A program made the translations under genes and the position numbers. From Nitrobacteraceae bacterium AZCC 1564 (GTDB lineage Bacteria; Pseudomonadota; Alphaproteobacteria; Rhizobiales; Xanthobacteraceae), in the NCBI GenBank assembly GCA_036924835.1, contig JBAGRR010000001.1, positions 4,541,001 through 4,605,000 of the forward strand: DNA of 64,000 nt, given 5' to 3'. Position 1 is the first letter of the stretch; every line of letters begins with the position of its first letter. Shown here one piece after another: positions 37,600 through 45,921 of this stretch. The notes under the pieces are model-generated. The model worked only from the letters and a program-made list of their open reading frames with translations, was not told the DNA's origin and did not search any database.

Positions 37600-38301
37600 T
37601 CAGCGATACTTGAGCGGCCAATGCCCGATCACTGTGAACTGGGACGCGACATCGCTCTGGCGCAGCAGCGCGAGATGCTCGATCGCAATCGAGCTGAGAT
37701 CAAGGCACGCAAAACGCGTCTGCAAAACGTCCAGCACACCCTCGCGCCGCTCAGCCGGCAATGATCCGGTCAACGTCATATGAAAGCGGAATTCCTCGAA
37801 CACGTAAGGGTAGCCCCAGCGGTCGAGATGCGCGATCTGCTTCTCCGTCAACGCAGAAATATTGCGCCGGGCGCGATCCTCAGGTGTCAGCGGTGCGCGG
37901 AAATTATCGAACGTCGTCACGCAGTCAGCCGCGAATGCTTGCAGGTCAGATGAGAGTGCGTTCGGCACGATGGCGATGAAACTGCCGATGGCGCGAACAA
38001 CCGGTGTGATCACCGGAATGGTGTGGGGCGTTTGCGCGAACGCCTCTATCGCCGAGACGAGTTCTTTCTCCGTCTTGCCGGGTGCCAGCGTGATCGGTGC
38101 CTTCAGCGTGGCATGAAAGCCGTACTTGCGCGGATCGACCGTAATCTGTTTCCAGTCATCGATCTGCGTTTCGATGGCATCAACAAAGGGCAGCGCCTTT
38201 CCGGTGAAAGCATCGTAGCCGAGCAGGCTCGCGCCGAAGCGATAAAGCACGCTGTCGGCGGAGGGGACGAAGTAGATGGCGTAACGGGGATATTGCGGCA
38301 T
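37600..38301 (-). CDS. DUF1045 phosphonate-locus protein, 2H phosphoesterase fold
   Basis: A 233-residue protein of the DUF1045/'putative phosphonate metabolism protein' family, known for being linked to C-P lyase genes. It carries two HxT motifs, FHATLKAP (about 63-70) and FRFHMTLTG (about 174-182), the catalytic signature of 2H phosphoesterases that open cyclic phosphodiesters. It is third in a leftward operon after the acetyltransferase and phnM paralog, 24 bp downstream of the latter. phnP, the usual enzyme for 5-phosphoribosyl 1,2-cyclic phosphate, is absent here, so this protein may do that step (inference). Confidence 0.9.
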   Translation of the reverse strand: MPQYPRYAIYFVPSADSVLYRFGASLLGYDAFTGKALPFVDAIETQIDDWKQITVDPRKYGFHATLKAPITLAPGKTEKELVSAIEAFAQTPHTIPVITPVVRAIGSFIAIVPNALSSDLQAFAADCVTTFDNFRAPLTPEDRARRNISALTEKQIAHLDRWGYPYVFEEFRFHMTLTGSLPAERREGVLDVLQTRFACLDLSSIAIEHLALLRQSDVASQFTVIGHWPLKYR

Positions 38302-38325
38302 GCGATGTCTTAACTAGCGAAGCCC

Positions 38326-39522
38326 TCAGGCCAGTTCAACCTTGCGTACAGCGGCAGTTGTCGTTGTTGTCATCCGCTGTGGCTCGGTGAGGTAGGCGAG
38401 GTGTCCGCCGGCAATCACCGCAACCACGCGAGGCCGCAGCGCCTCTTGCGCATCGACCAAGATAATGTCGGCCCGCTTGCCGGGGGCAATCTCACCACGA
38501 TCATGCAGACCGGTGGCTGCAGCCGGCGCACCTGAGACCAATGACCAGGCTTGCGGCAAGGGCACGATCCTATCGGCGGCCAGACGGAATGCGGCGAGCA
38601 GCGGCGCCGGATAGTAGTAGTCCGAAGCGAGGATGGAGCAGAGACCCTTATTCACCATTTCGGCCGCGCTGGTCCAGCCTGTGTGGCTGCCGCCGCGCAC
38701 GACGTTCGGCGCGCCGAAAACGGTGAAGTCGCCGCCATCAATTGCGGCGCGTGCGGTCTCCTCGTTGATCGGGAATTCGGCGATGTCGATGCCGAGGGAG
38801 CGGAAGTCCGCGCGCTGCTCCGGCGATGCGTCGTCGTGAGAGAGCAGCGGCACATCGTGGTCCCTGGCAATAGCGGCCAGCCGCTCGATCGATTGAGGCA
38901 CGTCGTCGGCGCGCGTCATCACCCGATCAACCAGTGCATCGAATTCGCTTTCGCTGAGGCCGGAGCGCTCGACCATACGCGCGCGTTTCTTCGGATTGCT
39001 CATCGATGCCGCCGTCATATGCATGTGGTCATTGAAGGCGAGCAGGCTGACGCGCCCTGTCGTTAGCCATTCGGCGATCATCGGCTCGGCATCGAGATTG
39101 AATGTCTCCTGCCGCAGGTGGAAACGCGTATCGGCTGCGAAGCGCGGACGCAGGTCCTCGATGGCGTCGGCGAGACGATGCGCGTTCTCGGTGCCGCGCA
39201 GGCCCGGCTCCCAGGACCAGGTGGCGGCATGAAAGACGGTGGTCATGCCGTTGGCGATGGCCTGCCGGTCGCTGTCCATCAGCGCGACATCGATGGGGAA
39301 GTCGACACCGGGACGCGGCATCATCTGCCGTTCGAATGCGTCGCCATGCATGTCCACGATGCCTGGGAGCGCGATCAGACCGCGGCTGTCGATGCGGAGT
39401 GGAGCAGGTTCAGCGCGTGACGATGTTTCCGAAATGAGGCCGTCCGCTACATGGATGGTTGCATCATCCACAAACCCGTTGCCGATCAGCGTTTGTCCGC
39501 CTTCGATCAAGATATCCGTCAT
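38326..39522 (-). CDS. phnM: PhnM paralog (amidohydrolase, RPnTP hydrolase family)
   Basis: A 398-residue member of the PhnM family, one of two in the window. The ATG at 39522 has GGAAGAAAG directly upstream. The metal site entry reads MHGDAFER instead of the MHTDHLE of the second copy; SHDD, GAPNVVRGGSH and ILASDYYYPAPLL are shared. PhnM removes pyrophosphate from ribose 1-phosphonate 5-triphosphate. This copy is of the type usual in rhizobia and is co-transcribed with the DUF1045 gene. Whether both copies act on the same substrate is unclear. Confidence 0.9.
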   Translation of the reverse strand: MTDILIEGGQTLIGNGFVDDATIHVADGLISETSSRAEPAPLRIDSRGLIALPGIVDMHGDAFERQMMPRPGVDFPIDVALMDSDRQAIANGMTTVFHAATWSWEPGLRGTENAHRLADAIEDLRPRFAADTRFHLRQETFNLDAEPMIAEWLTTGRVSLLAFNDHMHMTAASMSNPKKRARMVERSGLSESEFDALVDRVMTRADDVPQSIERLAAIARDHDVPLLSHDDASPEQRADFRSLGIDIAEFPINEETARAAIDGGDFTVFGAPNVVRGGSHTGWTSAAEMVNKGLCSILASDYYYPAPLLAAFRLAADRIVPLPQAWSLVSGAPAAATGLHDRGEIAPGKRADIILVDAQEALRPRVVAVIAGGHLAYLTEPQRMTTTTTAAVRKVELA

Positions 39523-39540
39523 CTTTCTTCCGATCCCGCG

Positions 39541-40170
39541 TTATGCAGCCGCGTTGTTGTATTTTTCGATAAAGGCTTCCACCGGCAGCGTCCGGAAGTC
39601 CGGCAGCGCGCTGCGAAGCTGGTCATGTGTCCAGTCCCACCATGCCAGCGTGATGAGTTGTTCTTCGATCTGTTCCGAGAACCGCCGTCGAATCGGTTTG
39701 GCTGGGTTGCCGCCGACGATGGTATAGGCAGGCACATCCTTGGTGACGACCGCGCCTGCCGCGACCACCGCGCCGGTGCCGATGTTGCGGCCAGGCAGTA
39801 CGATGGCGCCGTGGCCGATCCAGACGTCGTGACCAAACGTCACATGATGGCTGCGCCGCCAGTCGAAGAACTCCGCGTCATCGGTCTCGCCTGGAAAATA
39901 GGCGCTTGCGCGATAGGTGAAGTGTGCCTGCGTGGCGCGATGCATCGGATGGTTGCCGGGATTGATTCGCGTCATCGCCGCGATCGAGCAGAACTTGCCG
40001 ATGGTGGCATAGGCGATCTGGCTATCGTTCACGACGTAAGAATAGTCGCCGAGAGTGACTTCAAGCAGTGTTGTTCGCGCGCCGATTTCGCAATAAGCAC
40101 CCGCTTTGCTGTCGCGCAGGATCGCGGTCGGGTCGATGAAAGGTTCGACGGAAAGTTTCTTGCCGGCCAT
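39541..40170 (-). CDS. Hexapeptide-repeat acetyltransferase of phosphonate loci
   Basis: A 209-residue left-handed beta-helix transferase resembling chloramphenicol acetyltransferases, of the family repeatedly found in C-P lyase operons. Start placed at ATG 40170 ([11 protein letters not shown]); the longer frame is unconserved. [32 protein letters not shown] and [16 protein letters not shown] are hexapeptide signatures; His in [10 protein letters not shown] is near the likely active site. It may acetylate aminophosphonates, as PhnO does by another fold (inference). First gene of a leftward operon, divergent from phnC. Confidence 0.88.
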   Translation of the reverse strand: MAGKKLSVEPFIDPTAILRDSKAGAYCEIGARTTLLEVTLGDYSYVVNDSQIAYATIGKFCSIAAMTRINPGNHPMHRATQAHFTYRASAYFPGETDDAEFFDWRRSHHVTFGHDVWIGHGAIVLPGRNIGTGAVVAAGAVVTKDVPAYTIVGGNPAKPIRRRFSEQIEEQLITLAWWDWTHDQLRSALPDFRTLPVEAFIEKYNNAAA

Positions 40171-40241
40171 AGGGGATGCAATCTCGTAGCGAAGTTTGAG
40201 GCGGCGGGATGAGTGTGAGTGAAGTGTCTTCGGTGTGTTTC

Positions 40242-40337
40242 GTGACAATGTCATGAAGATTGGATGACGGCAAACCTCTTCTGCGTTGCACATAGATGTG
40301 TGTTGGAACAGTCGTCACTGTCACACAACTGTATAAT
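40242..40337. promoter_or_regulatory. Candidate PHO boxes and -10 between acetyltransferase gene and phnC
   Basis: On the plus strand CTGTCAC-ACAA-CTGTATA (40318-40335) has PHO-box spacing and merges with a perfect TATAAT (40332-40337), 44 bp before phnC; overlap with the -10 is unlike E. coli Pho promoters. On the minus strand, 40242-40259 reads TCTTCATGACATTGTCAC, matching 12 of 18 bases of the E. coli phoA box, for the leftward operon. Both are by eye and unproven. Confidence 0.45.
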
Positions 40338-40380
40338 ACGCGCGTTAGCGGTGGGGCTCTGTTAAGGACGGAGCCGACGA

Positions 40381-41193
40381 ATGCTTGTAGTGGACGGATT
40401 GACGTGCCGGTTTGGTACAAAGACGGCCGTTGATAATGCGTCTTTCTCGATCGAGCCTGGTCGTTTTGTGGGCGTGATCGGCCGCTCGGGGGCCGGAAAG
40501 TCCACCTTGTTGCGTATGATCAATCGCTTGGAGCAGCCGACCAGCGGACGCATCACCTTTGAAGACGTTGACGTGACCGCGCTGAAGGGCCGCGACCTTC
40601 GCCACTGGCGTGCGCGCTCGGCGATGATCTTCCAGCAGTTCAATCTGGTCGGCCGCCTTGATGTGCTGACCAACGTGTTGATGGGGCGCCTTGCAGGCGT
40701 GCCGCTATGGCGCTCGATGAGCCAGATGTGGGCGCAGGACGACAAGGCGATTGCCATTTCCGCGCTCGAACAATTCGACATGATGCCGATGGCGGCGCAG
40801 CGCGCCGACCAGCTTTCCGGTGGACAGCAGCAGCGCGTTGCAATCGCGCGCGCACTGGTTCAGCAGCCGGACATCATTCTGGCGGACGAGCCGATCGCTT
40901 CGCTCGACCCCCGCAACACCCGCATCGTGATGGACGCGTTGCTGCGTATCAACAAGCATTTCGGCATCACGGTGATGTGCAACCTGCATTCGCTTGATCT
41001 GGCGCGGACTTACTGCGACCGCCTGATCGGCATGTCTGCAGGCCGCGTTGTGTTCGACGGCGTGCCTGCGATGCTCACGGACTCGATTGCCCGCGAGCTT
41101 TACGACCTCGAGGCCGGTGAAGTGATGGACGAGACACCGGACTTCGTGCCTGGAGAATTGGCGCCCGCGCTCGGAAATGCCGCGGCTGCCTGA
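40381..41193 (+). CDS. phnC: Phosphonate ABC transporter ATP-binding protein
   Basis: A 270-residue ATPase energising phosphonate import. Walker [10 protein letters not shown] (34-42), signature [15 protein letters not shown], Walker B IILADEP and the switch His in CNLHSLDLA are all present. [22 protein letters not shown] is typical of PhnC. First gene of phnCDE1E2; RBS AAGGACGGAG. An acidic, Ala-rich C-terminal extension of about 20 residues is unremarkable. Confidence 0.96.
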   Translation: MLVVDGLTCRFGTKTAVDNASFSIEPGRFVGVIGRSGAGKSTLLRMINRLEQPTSGRITFEDVDVTALKGRDLRHWRARSAMIFQQFNLVGRLDVLTNVLMGRLAGVPLWRSMSQMWAQDDKAIAISALEQFDMMPMAAQRADQLSGGQQQRVAIARALVQQPDIILADEPIASLDPRNTRIVMDALLRINKHFGITVMCNLHSLDLARTYCDRLIGMSAGRVVFDGVPAMLTDSIARELYDLEAGEVMDETPDFVPGELAPALGNAAAA

Positions 41194-41232
41194 TCTTTCT
41201 GCTGAAACTATCCGACATAACAGGGGGACTTT

Positions 41233-42171
41233 ATGTTCAATCGTCGTACTATTCTTGCCGGCGCGGCAGCGCTTGCATTTTCCGCGACCGCAGCTTCGGC
41301 CCAGGACTGGAAAGCCAAGTATTCTGAACTCAACTTCGCCGTCGTTCCCGCCGAGAACGCCTCGGGCGTGACCGAGCGCTGGGCGCCGTTCATTGCGTAC
41401 CTGAGCAAGGAGCTGGGTGTGAAGGTGAATCTGCGCATCGCTAACGACTACGCTGCGGTGATCGAAGGTCAGCGCAACGGCAACATCCACATTGCAAGCT
41501 ACGGCTCGGCGTCGTTCTCGCGCGCCCGTCTTACGGGTGTGAAGACCGAAGCTTTCGCCAACGACCGCAACATCGATGGCAGCACCGGCTACTATTCGAT
41601 GTTCTTCGTGCTGGCGAAGAGCCCCTACAAGAGCATTGACGATCTGAAGGGTAAGAACCTCGGCCTCGTCGACCCGAACTCGACCTCTGGCAACAACGTG
41701 CCGCGCTTCGAGCTGAACAAGATGCATATTGGCGATGCGGAATCGTATTTCAGCAAGGTGGTGTTCACCGGCAGCCACGAGAACGCGCTGCTGGCGCTTG
41801 CCCAGGGCACTGTCGACGTTGCGGCGAACCAGTGGACGAATGACAACGATTCGACGCTGCAGCAGATGCTTACCAAGGGCATGCTGAAGAACGCCGACGG
41901 CACCCCAATGAAGAAGGAAGACTTCCGCAGCATCCACAAGTCGGCTGCGATCCTGAACGGACCTTACGCCGTTCTCACCGATATGCCGGCTGATCTGAAG
42001 GCTGCGATCGAGAAGGCCTTCTTCGATGCGCCGACCAAGGACAAGGCTGCGTTCGATCGCCTGTCGGATGGCCAGAAGCAGGGCTTCGCTCAGGCCAAGA
42101 CGACAGACTGGAACGACACCATCGAGCTGATCAAGTTCGTCGACAGCCTTCGCAAGAAGAAAGGCTCCTGA
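41233..42171 (+). CDS. phnD: Phosphonate-binding periplasmic protein
   Basis: A 312-residue receptor with a twin-Arg-containing signal (MFNRRTILAGAA) cleaved near ASA/QDW. LNFAVVPAENASGVTERWAPF and the FVLAKSPYKSIDDLKGKNLGLVDPNSTSGNN segment, whose Ser/Thr bind the phosphonate group, identify PhnD. The RBS is AGGGGGA. It is 39 bp after phnC and followed by a hairpin before phnE1, consistent with higher receptor than permease output. Confidence 0.96.
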   Translation: MFNRRTILAGAAALAFSATAASAQDWKAKYSELNFAVVPAENASGVTERWAPFIAYLSKELGVKVNLRIANDYAAVIEGQRNGNIHIASYGSASFSRARLTGVKTEAFANDRNIDGSTGYYSMFFVLAKSPYKSIDDLKGKNLGLVDPNSTSGNNVPRFELNKMHIGDAESYFSKVVFTGSHENALLALAQGTVDVAANQWTNDNDSTLQQMLTKGMLKNADGTPMKKEDFRSIHKSAAILNGPYAVLTDMPADLKAAIEKAFFDAPTKDKAAFDRLSDGQKQGFAQAKTTDWNDTIELIKFVDSLRKKKGS

Positions 42172-42183
42172 TTGGAGCACAGA

Positions 42184-42217
42184 ACTGGACTGTTTATACA
42201 GTCCAGTCCTTTTCTTT
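42184..42217 (+). terminator. Intra-operon hairpin between phnD and phnE1
   Basis: ACTGGACTGT (42184-42193) pairs with ACAGTCCAGT (42198-42207) around TTAT, followed by CCTTTTCTTT. It looks like a rho-independent terminator but lies inside an operon, so partial termination or 3'-end protection of the phnD message is likely. Confidence 0.75.
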
Positions 42218-42239
42218 GCGCGCATAGAGCTATTCACCT

Positions 42240-43124
42240 TTGACCGTCAGTCTCACCAGCTATCCGCCCCAGCAGATCGCGGCGCTTGAAGCCGCGTATA
42301 ATGCGTCGATTGCGCGCAAGCGTTTCCGCTTTCTCATCGGGCTTGTGGTTTTCGTGGCGCTTCTCATCGTCGCGGGGCTTGGCGCCGAGGTGGCGCCGGA
42401 AACGCTGGTCGAGAAGATCGGCAATTTCGTCGGCTATTTCGACCGCATCCTGCATCTCGACAGCGGCGCGCGGGTCTGGGCTGATCCAGCCGAGTGGTTC
42501 TGGGGCTGGAGGAGCTGGTTCAAACTGCTCGCGGAAACACTGCTGCTGAGTTATGTCGGCACCGTTATCGGCGCGCTCGGTGCGCTCTGTCTGAATTTCT
42601 TCGCCGCCACCAATACCTCCCCGCATCCGGTAGTGCGCTTCGTCACGCGCCGCTTTCTTGAATTCTGCCGCACCGTTCCGGGCATTGTATTCGCGCTGAT
42701 CTTTGTGATCGCGTTTGGCCTTGGACCGATGGCCGGCGTGCTGGCGATTGCGATCCACTGTATCGGTGCGCTCGGCAAGCTGTACTACGAGATCGTCGAG
42801 AACATCGACATGAAGCCGCTGGAGGGCCTGCGCTCGACGGGCGCGAACTGGCTGTCGTGCATCCGTTTCGCGGTGTTGCCACAGGTGATGCCGGGTTTTG
42901 CGAGCTACACGCTTTTGCGCTTCGAGATCAATGTGCGCGAGGCCTCGATCATGGGCTTCGTCGGCGCAGGCGGTATCGGGCAGGAGCTTGTGGTCGCGGT
43001 GCGCAAGTTCTTCTATTCGGACGTCAGCGCGATCCTGGCGATGATCATCGTCACCGTGTTCATTATCGACATCCTCACCGGCTGGCTGCGCGGCCGCCTG
43101 CTCGGCACCGGAGCGCGCACATGA
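42240..43124 (+). CDS. phnE: Phosphonate ABC transporter permease 1
   Basis: A 294-residue inner-membrane permease with about six helices. Start is TTG 42240; no ATG is nearby in frame and the RBS is weak, suggesting low translation. The coupling loop EGLRSTGANWLSCIRFAVLPQVMPGF is the binding-protein-dependent permease signature; REASIMGFVGAGGIGQEL is typical of PhnE. Its stop overlaps the next start (ATGA at 43121). Confidence 0.94.
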   Translation: MTVSLTSYPPQQIAALEAAYNASIARKRFRFLIGLVVFVALLIVAGLGAEVAPETLVEKIGNFVGYFDRILHLDSGARVWADPAEWFWGWRSWFKLLAETLLLSYVGTVIGALGALCLNFFAATNTSPHPVVRFVTRRFLEFCRTVPGIVFALIFVIAFGLGPMAGVLAIAIHCIGALGKLYYEIVENIDMKPLEGLRSTGANWLSCIRFAVLPQVMPGFASYTLLRFEINVREASIMGFVGAGGIGQELVVAVRKFFYSDVSAILAMIIVTVFIIDILTGWLRGRLLGTGART

Positions 43125-43972
43125 TCGCGGCGGATCGTAGTCCAGCGGAACTGGCGGCGCAGTATCCGGATCTGTTTCACGGATCGAATTCAGGCCGCGT
43201 GAAGGCACTTGTCGTCGCGGCAGCAGCCATAGCGCTGTTTTTCTTCGGCTGCTGGTATCTTGAGATTTCGATCCACCGTTTGGTGACCGGCTTCAAGCAG
43301 CTCGGCTGGTTCGTCACGCTGATGATCCCGCCTGATCCGGGCACATCATTCCCGACTTATCTCCATGCCATGGGGGAGACGCTGTCGATTGCGTTTCTCG
43401 GTACATTGCTTGCCGCGCTGCTCGCGCTTCCCGTCAGTCTGCTGGCAGCGAAGAACATCATTCCATCCGTCTTCCTGCGTTTCCCGGTGCGGCGGTTTCT
43501 GGATTCGATCCGCGGCATCGATACGCTGATCTGGGCGCTGGTATGGATCAACGTGGTTGGGCTCGGCCCGTTCGCTGGTGTCCTGGCGATTGCGACGTCA
43601 GATTTCGGCGCGTTCGGCAAACTGTTCTCGGAGGCGATCGAAGGCGCAGACCGCAAGCAAGTCGAGGGTATCCGCGCGGCGGGCGGCAGCAAACTGCACG
43701 AGATTCGCTTCGGGCTGCTGCCGCAGGTGCTGCCGGTGCTCGCCGGCCAAGTTCTCTATTTCATCGAGTCGAACACGCGCTCCGCGACCATCATCGGCAT
43801 CGTCGGCGCGGGCGGCATCGGCCTGCAGCTCGCCGAACAGATCCGCGTACTGGAATGGCAGAAGGTTTCAACGCTGATCCTGATGATTCTCGCCGCGGTC
43901 GCCGCAATCGATTTCGTCTCGAGCCGGCTGCGCCGTGCGATCATTGGCCGGGCAGGCGAAGCCCGACACTGA
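43121..43972 (+). CDS. phnE: Phosphonate ABC transporter permease 2
   Basis: A 283-residue permease starting at ATG 43121, overlapping the first phnE by four bases. GIRAAGGSKLHEIRFGLLPQVLPV is the coupling loop and TRSATIIGIVGAGGIGLQL the PhnE motif. Two PhnE proteins forming a heterodimeric channel are common in rhizobia. Its TGA stop directly abuts the stop of convergent phnF with no intervening base. Confidence 0.95.
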   Translation: MIAADRSPAELAAQYPDLFHGSNSGRVKALVVAAAAIALFFFGCWYLEISIHRLVTGFKQLGWFVTLMIPPDPGTSFPTYLHAMGETLSIAFLGTLLAALLALPVSLLAAKNIIPSVFLRFPVRRFLDSIRGIDTLIWALVWINVVGLGPFAGVLAIATSDFGAFGKLFSEAIEGADRKQVEGIRAAGGSKLHEIRFGLLPQVLPVLAGQVLYFIESNTRSATIIGIVGAGGIGLQLAEQIRVLEWQKVSTLILMILAAVAAIDFVSSRLRRAIIGRAGEARH

Positions 43973-44701
43973 TCACTGATTTTCAATGACGAATTGAACG
44001 CGTTCGGCTGCGAAACGCGAACGCGATATGATCAGCGGCTTGCCGTTGATATCCACATCGAGCTTTTCAACGACGAGTACTGGGCGGCCGAGCTCGAGAT
44101 CGAGACGCGCGGCGTCGGCGGCGTCGGCAATCGCGGCGGTGATGTTGGTCCACTCGCGGCGATAGTCACGGATGCCGAAGTGCGCCAGCAGCTTGGTGAT
44201 GGACTGCAGTTTTCCATAGATCTTGCCGCCGTCAGGAAAGCGGTCCGCATTGAGCCACGTGGAGCCGACGCAAATCGGCATCCGATCTGCTGTGCGCAAT
44301 GCATCGATCCGCAGCAATGGCGCACCAGCCTTGAGGCCAAGGTGTTTGGCGAGATCCTGCGGCGCATCTTCGATCGATGCATGTAGTAGCTTCCCATTCG
44401 CTTCATGCCCGCCCGCGCTGACGATTTCAGAAAAGCGAGTTCGTGAGCGCAGCGGATAGGCGATGCGCGGCGCTTCGACATAAGTGCCACTGCCGCGTTC
44501 GGCGCGCACCAGGCCGCGCTCGGCAAGCGCAGCCAACGCACGGCGCACAGTGTGCCGGTTAACGCGATGGAGTTCCGCGATTTCGGTTTCGCCCGGCAGT
44601 TTTGAGTCGCGCGGATAGGTTCCATCGGCAATCGATTGCTCAATGGAATCCGCCACGCGCCGCCACAGCGCAACGCCCGTACTCGGTTCAGTCAGACTCA
44701 T
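43973..44701 (-). CDS. phnF: Phosphonate regulator, GntR/HutC family
   Basis: A 242-residue repressor. Residues about 10-75 are the GntR winged helix (LPGETEIAELHRVNRHTVRRALAAL) and 90-238 a UTRA ligand-binding domain (GAPLLRIDALRTADRMPICVGSTWL). PhnF proteins regulate phosphonate genes. Divergent from phnG with a perfect 26-bp inverted repeat between them, and convergent with phnE2. Effector unknown. Confidence 0.93.
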   Translation of the reverse strand: MSLTEPSTGVALWRRVADSIEQSIADGTYPRDSKLPGETEIAELHRVNRHTVRRALAALAERGLVRAERGSGTYVEAPRIAYPLRSRTRFSEIVSAGGHEANGKLLHASIEDAPQDLAKHLGLKAGAPLLRIDALRTADRMPICVGSTWLNADRFPDGGKIYGKLQSITKLLAHFGIRDYRREWTNITAAIADAADAARLDLELGRPVLVVEKLDVDINGKPLIISRSRFAAERVQFVIENQ

Positions 44702-44766
44702 AGATGCGACGATCCTTCGCGAAGTGAGAGTCCCAACATACCGAAAGTCATGCCGTCGTCACCAGA

Positions 44767-44784
44767 TTGTCATAGCGCTGCGCT
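44767..44784 (+). promoter_or_regulatory. Candidate PHO box before phnG
   Basis: TTGTCAT-AGCG-CTGCGCT matches 10 of 14 conserved positions of two CTGTCAT repeats at the correct 4-bp spacing. A -10-like TATTAA (44796-44801) starts 11 bp beyond its end, the geometry of PhoB-activated promoters. Unproven. Confidence 0.45.
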
Positions 44785-44787
44785 ACG

Positions 44788-44813
44788 AAGTTGTCTATTA
44801 ACATAGACAACTT
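44788..44813. promoter_or_regulatory. PhnF operator candidate, perfect inverted repeat
   Basis: Two 11-bp arms (44788-44798 and 44803-44813) are exactly complementary around TAAC; the core reads TTGTCTATTAACATAGACAA. It ends 21 bp before the phnG start, covers the -10-like sequence, and resembles GntR/HutC operators. Repression by PhnF is inferred. Confidence 0.8.
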
Positions 44814-44834
44814 GGAATCAGCAAGCTGGACATC

Positions 44835-45296
44835 ATGACCCGACCCGAAACCACTCCGCAGCAGAACAGCCGTCAGCAGGCGATGGCCGTGCTAGCGCAT
44901 ATGCCTACCGAGCGGATCGCCGCGTGTCTGGGAGAGGTCGATGTTCCGCCGCACGAAGCGCTGCGGCAGCCGGAGAATGGTCTCGTCATGGTCCGCGGCC
45001 GGATCGGGGGGGACGGTGCGCCGTTCAACCTTGGCGAGGCATCAGTGTCGCGCGCGGCGGTGCGCCTGTCCTCCGGCGAAGTCGGCTTCGGCTATGTGCT
45101 GGGTCGCGATGGCGAGAAGGCACGGTTGATTGCGCTATGTGATGCGTTGATCCAGAACGATGCTTTTAAGGATCGCATTCAAGAGAAGGTCGTGGCGCCG
45201 CTGCGTCAGGAATTGGAGAAGGTTCGCGCACAGCAGGATGCTGAGACGGCAGCCACACGGGTCGATTTCTACACACTGGTGCGAGGCGAGGGCTGA
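44835..45296 (+). CDS. phnG: C-P lyase complex subunit PhnG
   Basis: A 153-residue component of the PhnGHIJ core that with PhnI forms ribose 1-phosphonate 5-triphosphate from ATP and phosphonate. RQQAMAVLAHMPTERI, ENGLVMVRGRIGGDG and NLGEASVSRAAVRL are PhnG signatures. First gene of the phnGHIJKLMN operon; the next start is 4 bp after its stop. Confidence 0.95.
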   Translation: MTRPETTPQQNSRQQAMAVLAHMPTERIAACLGEVDVPPHEALRQPENGLVMVRGRIGGDGAPFNLGEASVSRAAVRLSSGEVGFGYVLGRDGEKARLIALCDALIQNDAFKDRIQEKVVAPLRQELEKVRAQQDAETAATRVDFYTLVRGEG

Positions 45297-45300
45297 GATC

Positions 45301-45918
45301 ATGACAATTGCCACTCTTCAGTCCGGTTTAGGTACAGGTTTCGCAAATCCGGTGCAGTCATCGCAGGCGGTGTTCCGCGGCGTGATGAACGCCATGGCAC
45401 GGCCGGGATCGATTCACACGATTGCGGAAGCGGTCAAGGCTCCGTCGATGATGATGCCGGCAACTGCCGCGGTAGCGCTGGCGCTGTTCGACCACGACAC
45501 GCCAATCTGGCTCGATCGGGATTTTGCAGGCGAGATGGATATGGCGTCGTGGCTACGCTTCCAGACCGGAGCGCCGCTGACTGCTGATGCCTCACAAGCC
45601 GCCTTCGCGTTGATCGCGAAAGGCTCGGCACTGCCGGATTTCGAAACGTTCGCGCCCGGCACGCCGGAATATCCGGATCGTTCGACGACGCTCGTTGTTC
45701 AGGTGGAGACGCTCACTGCAGGTGATCCGATCGCGCTAAGTGGGCCGGGCATTCAAGGCACGTCGAGCTTGCGAGCAGGCGCGCTGCCGCAGGATTTCGT
45801 CGCGCGCATGCAGAGCAATCGCGCGCTGTTTCCGCTCGGAGTCGATCTGTTGCTGGTCAGCGGTAACGATCTCGTCGCGTTGCCGCGCAGTGCGCACGTT
45901 GCCGCGAAGGAGGTGTGA
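45301..45918 (+). CDS. phnH: C-P lyase complex subunit PhnH
   Basis: A 205-residue subunit starting at ATG 45301. SSQAVFRGVMNAMARPGSIHTI near the N-terminus and LSGPGIQGTSSLRAGALP are typical. PhnH is required for assembly of the PhnGHIJ core and has a PLP-transferase-like fold without PLP. Tightly packed between phnG and phnI. Confidence 0.95.
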   Translation: MTIATLQSGLGTGFANPVQSSQAVFRGVMNAMARPGSIHTIAEAVKAPSMMMPATAAVALALFDHDTPIWLDRDFAGEMDMASWLRFQTGAPLTADASQAAFALIAKGSALPDFETFAPGTPEYPDRSTTLVVQVETLTAGDPIALSGPGIQGTSSLRAGALPQDFVARMQSNRALFPLGVDLLLVSGNDLVALPRSAHVAAKEV

Positions 45919-45921
45919 GCT

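Noticed and set aside
40705-42237. 510-residue minus-strand frame
   Set aside because: Antisense to phnC and phnD, whose families are certain; low-complexity shadow.
42234-43208. 324-residue minus-strand frame
   Set aside because: Antisense to phnE; Asp/Arg/His-rich shadow.
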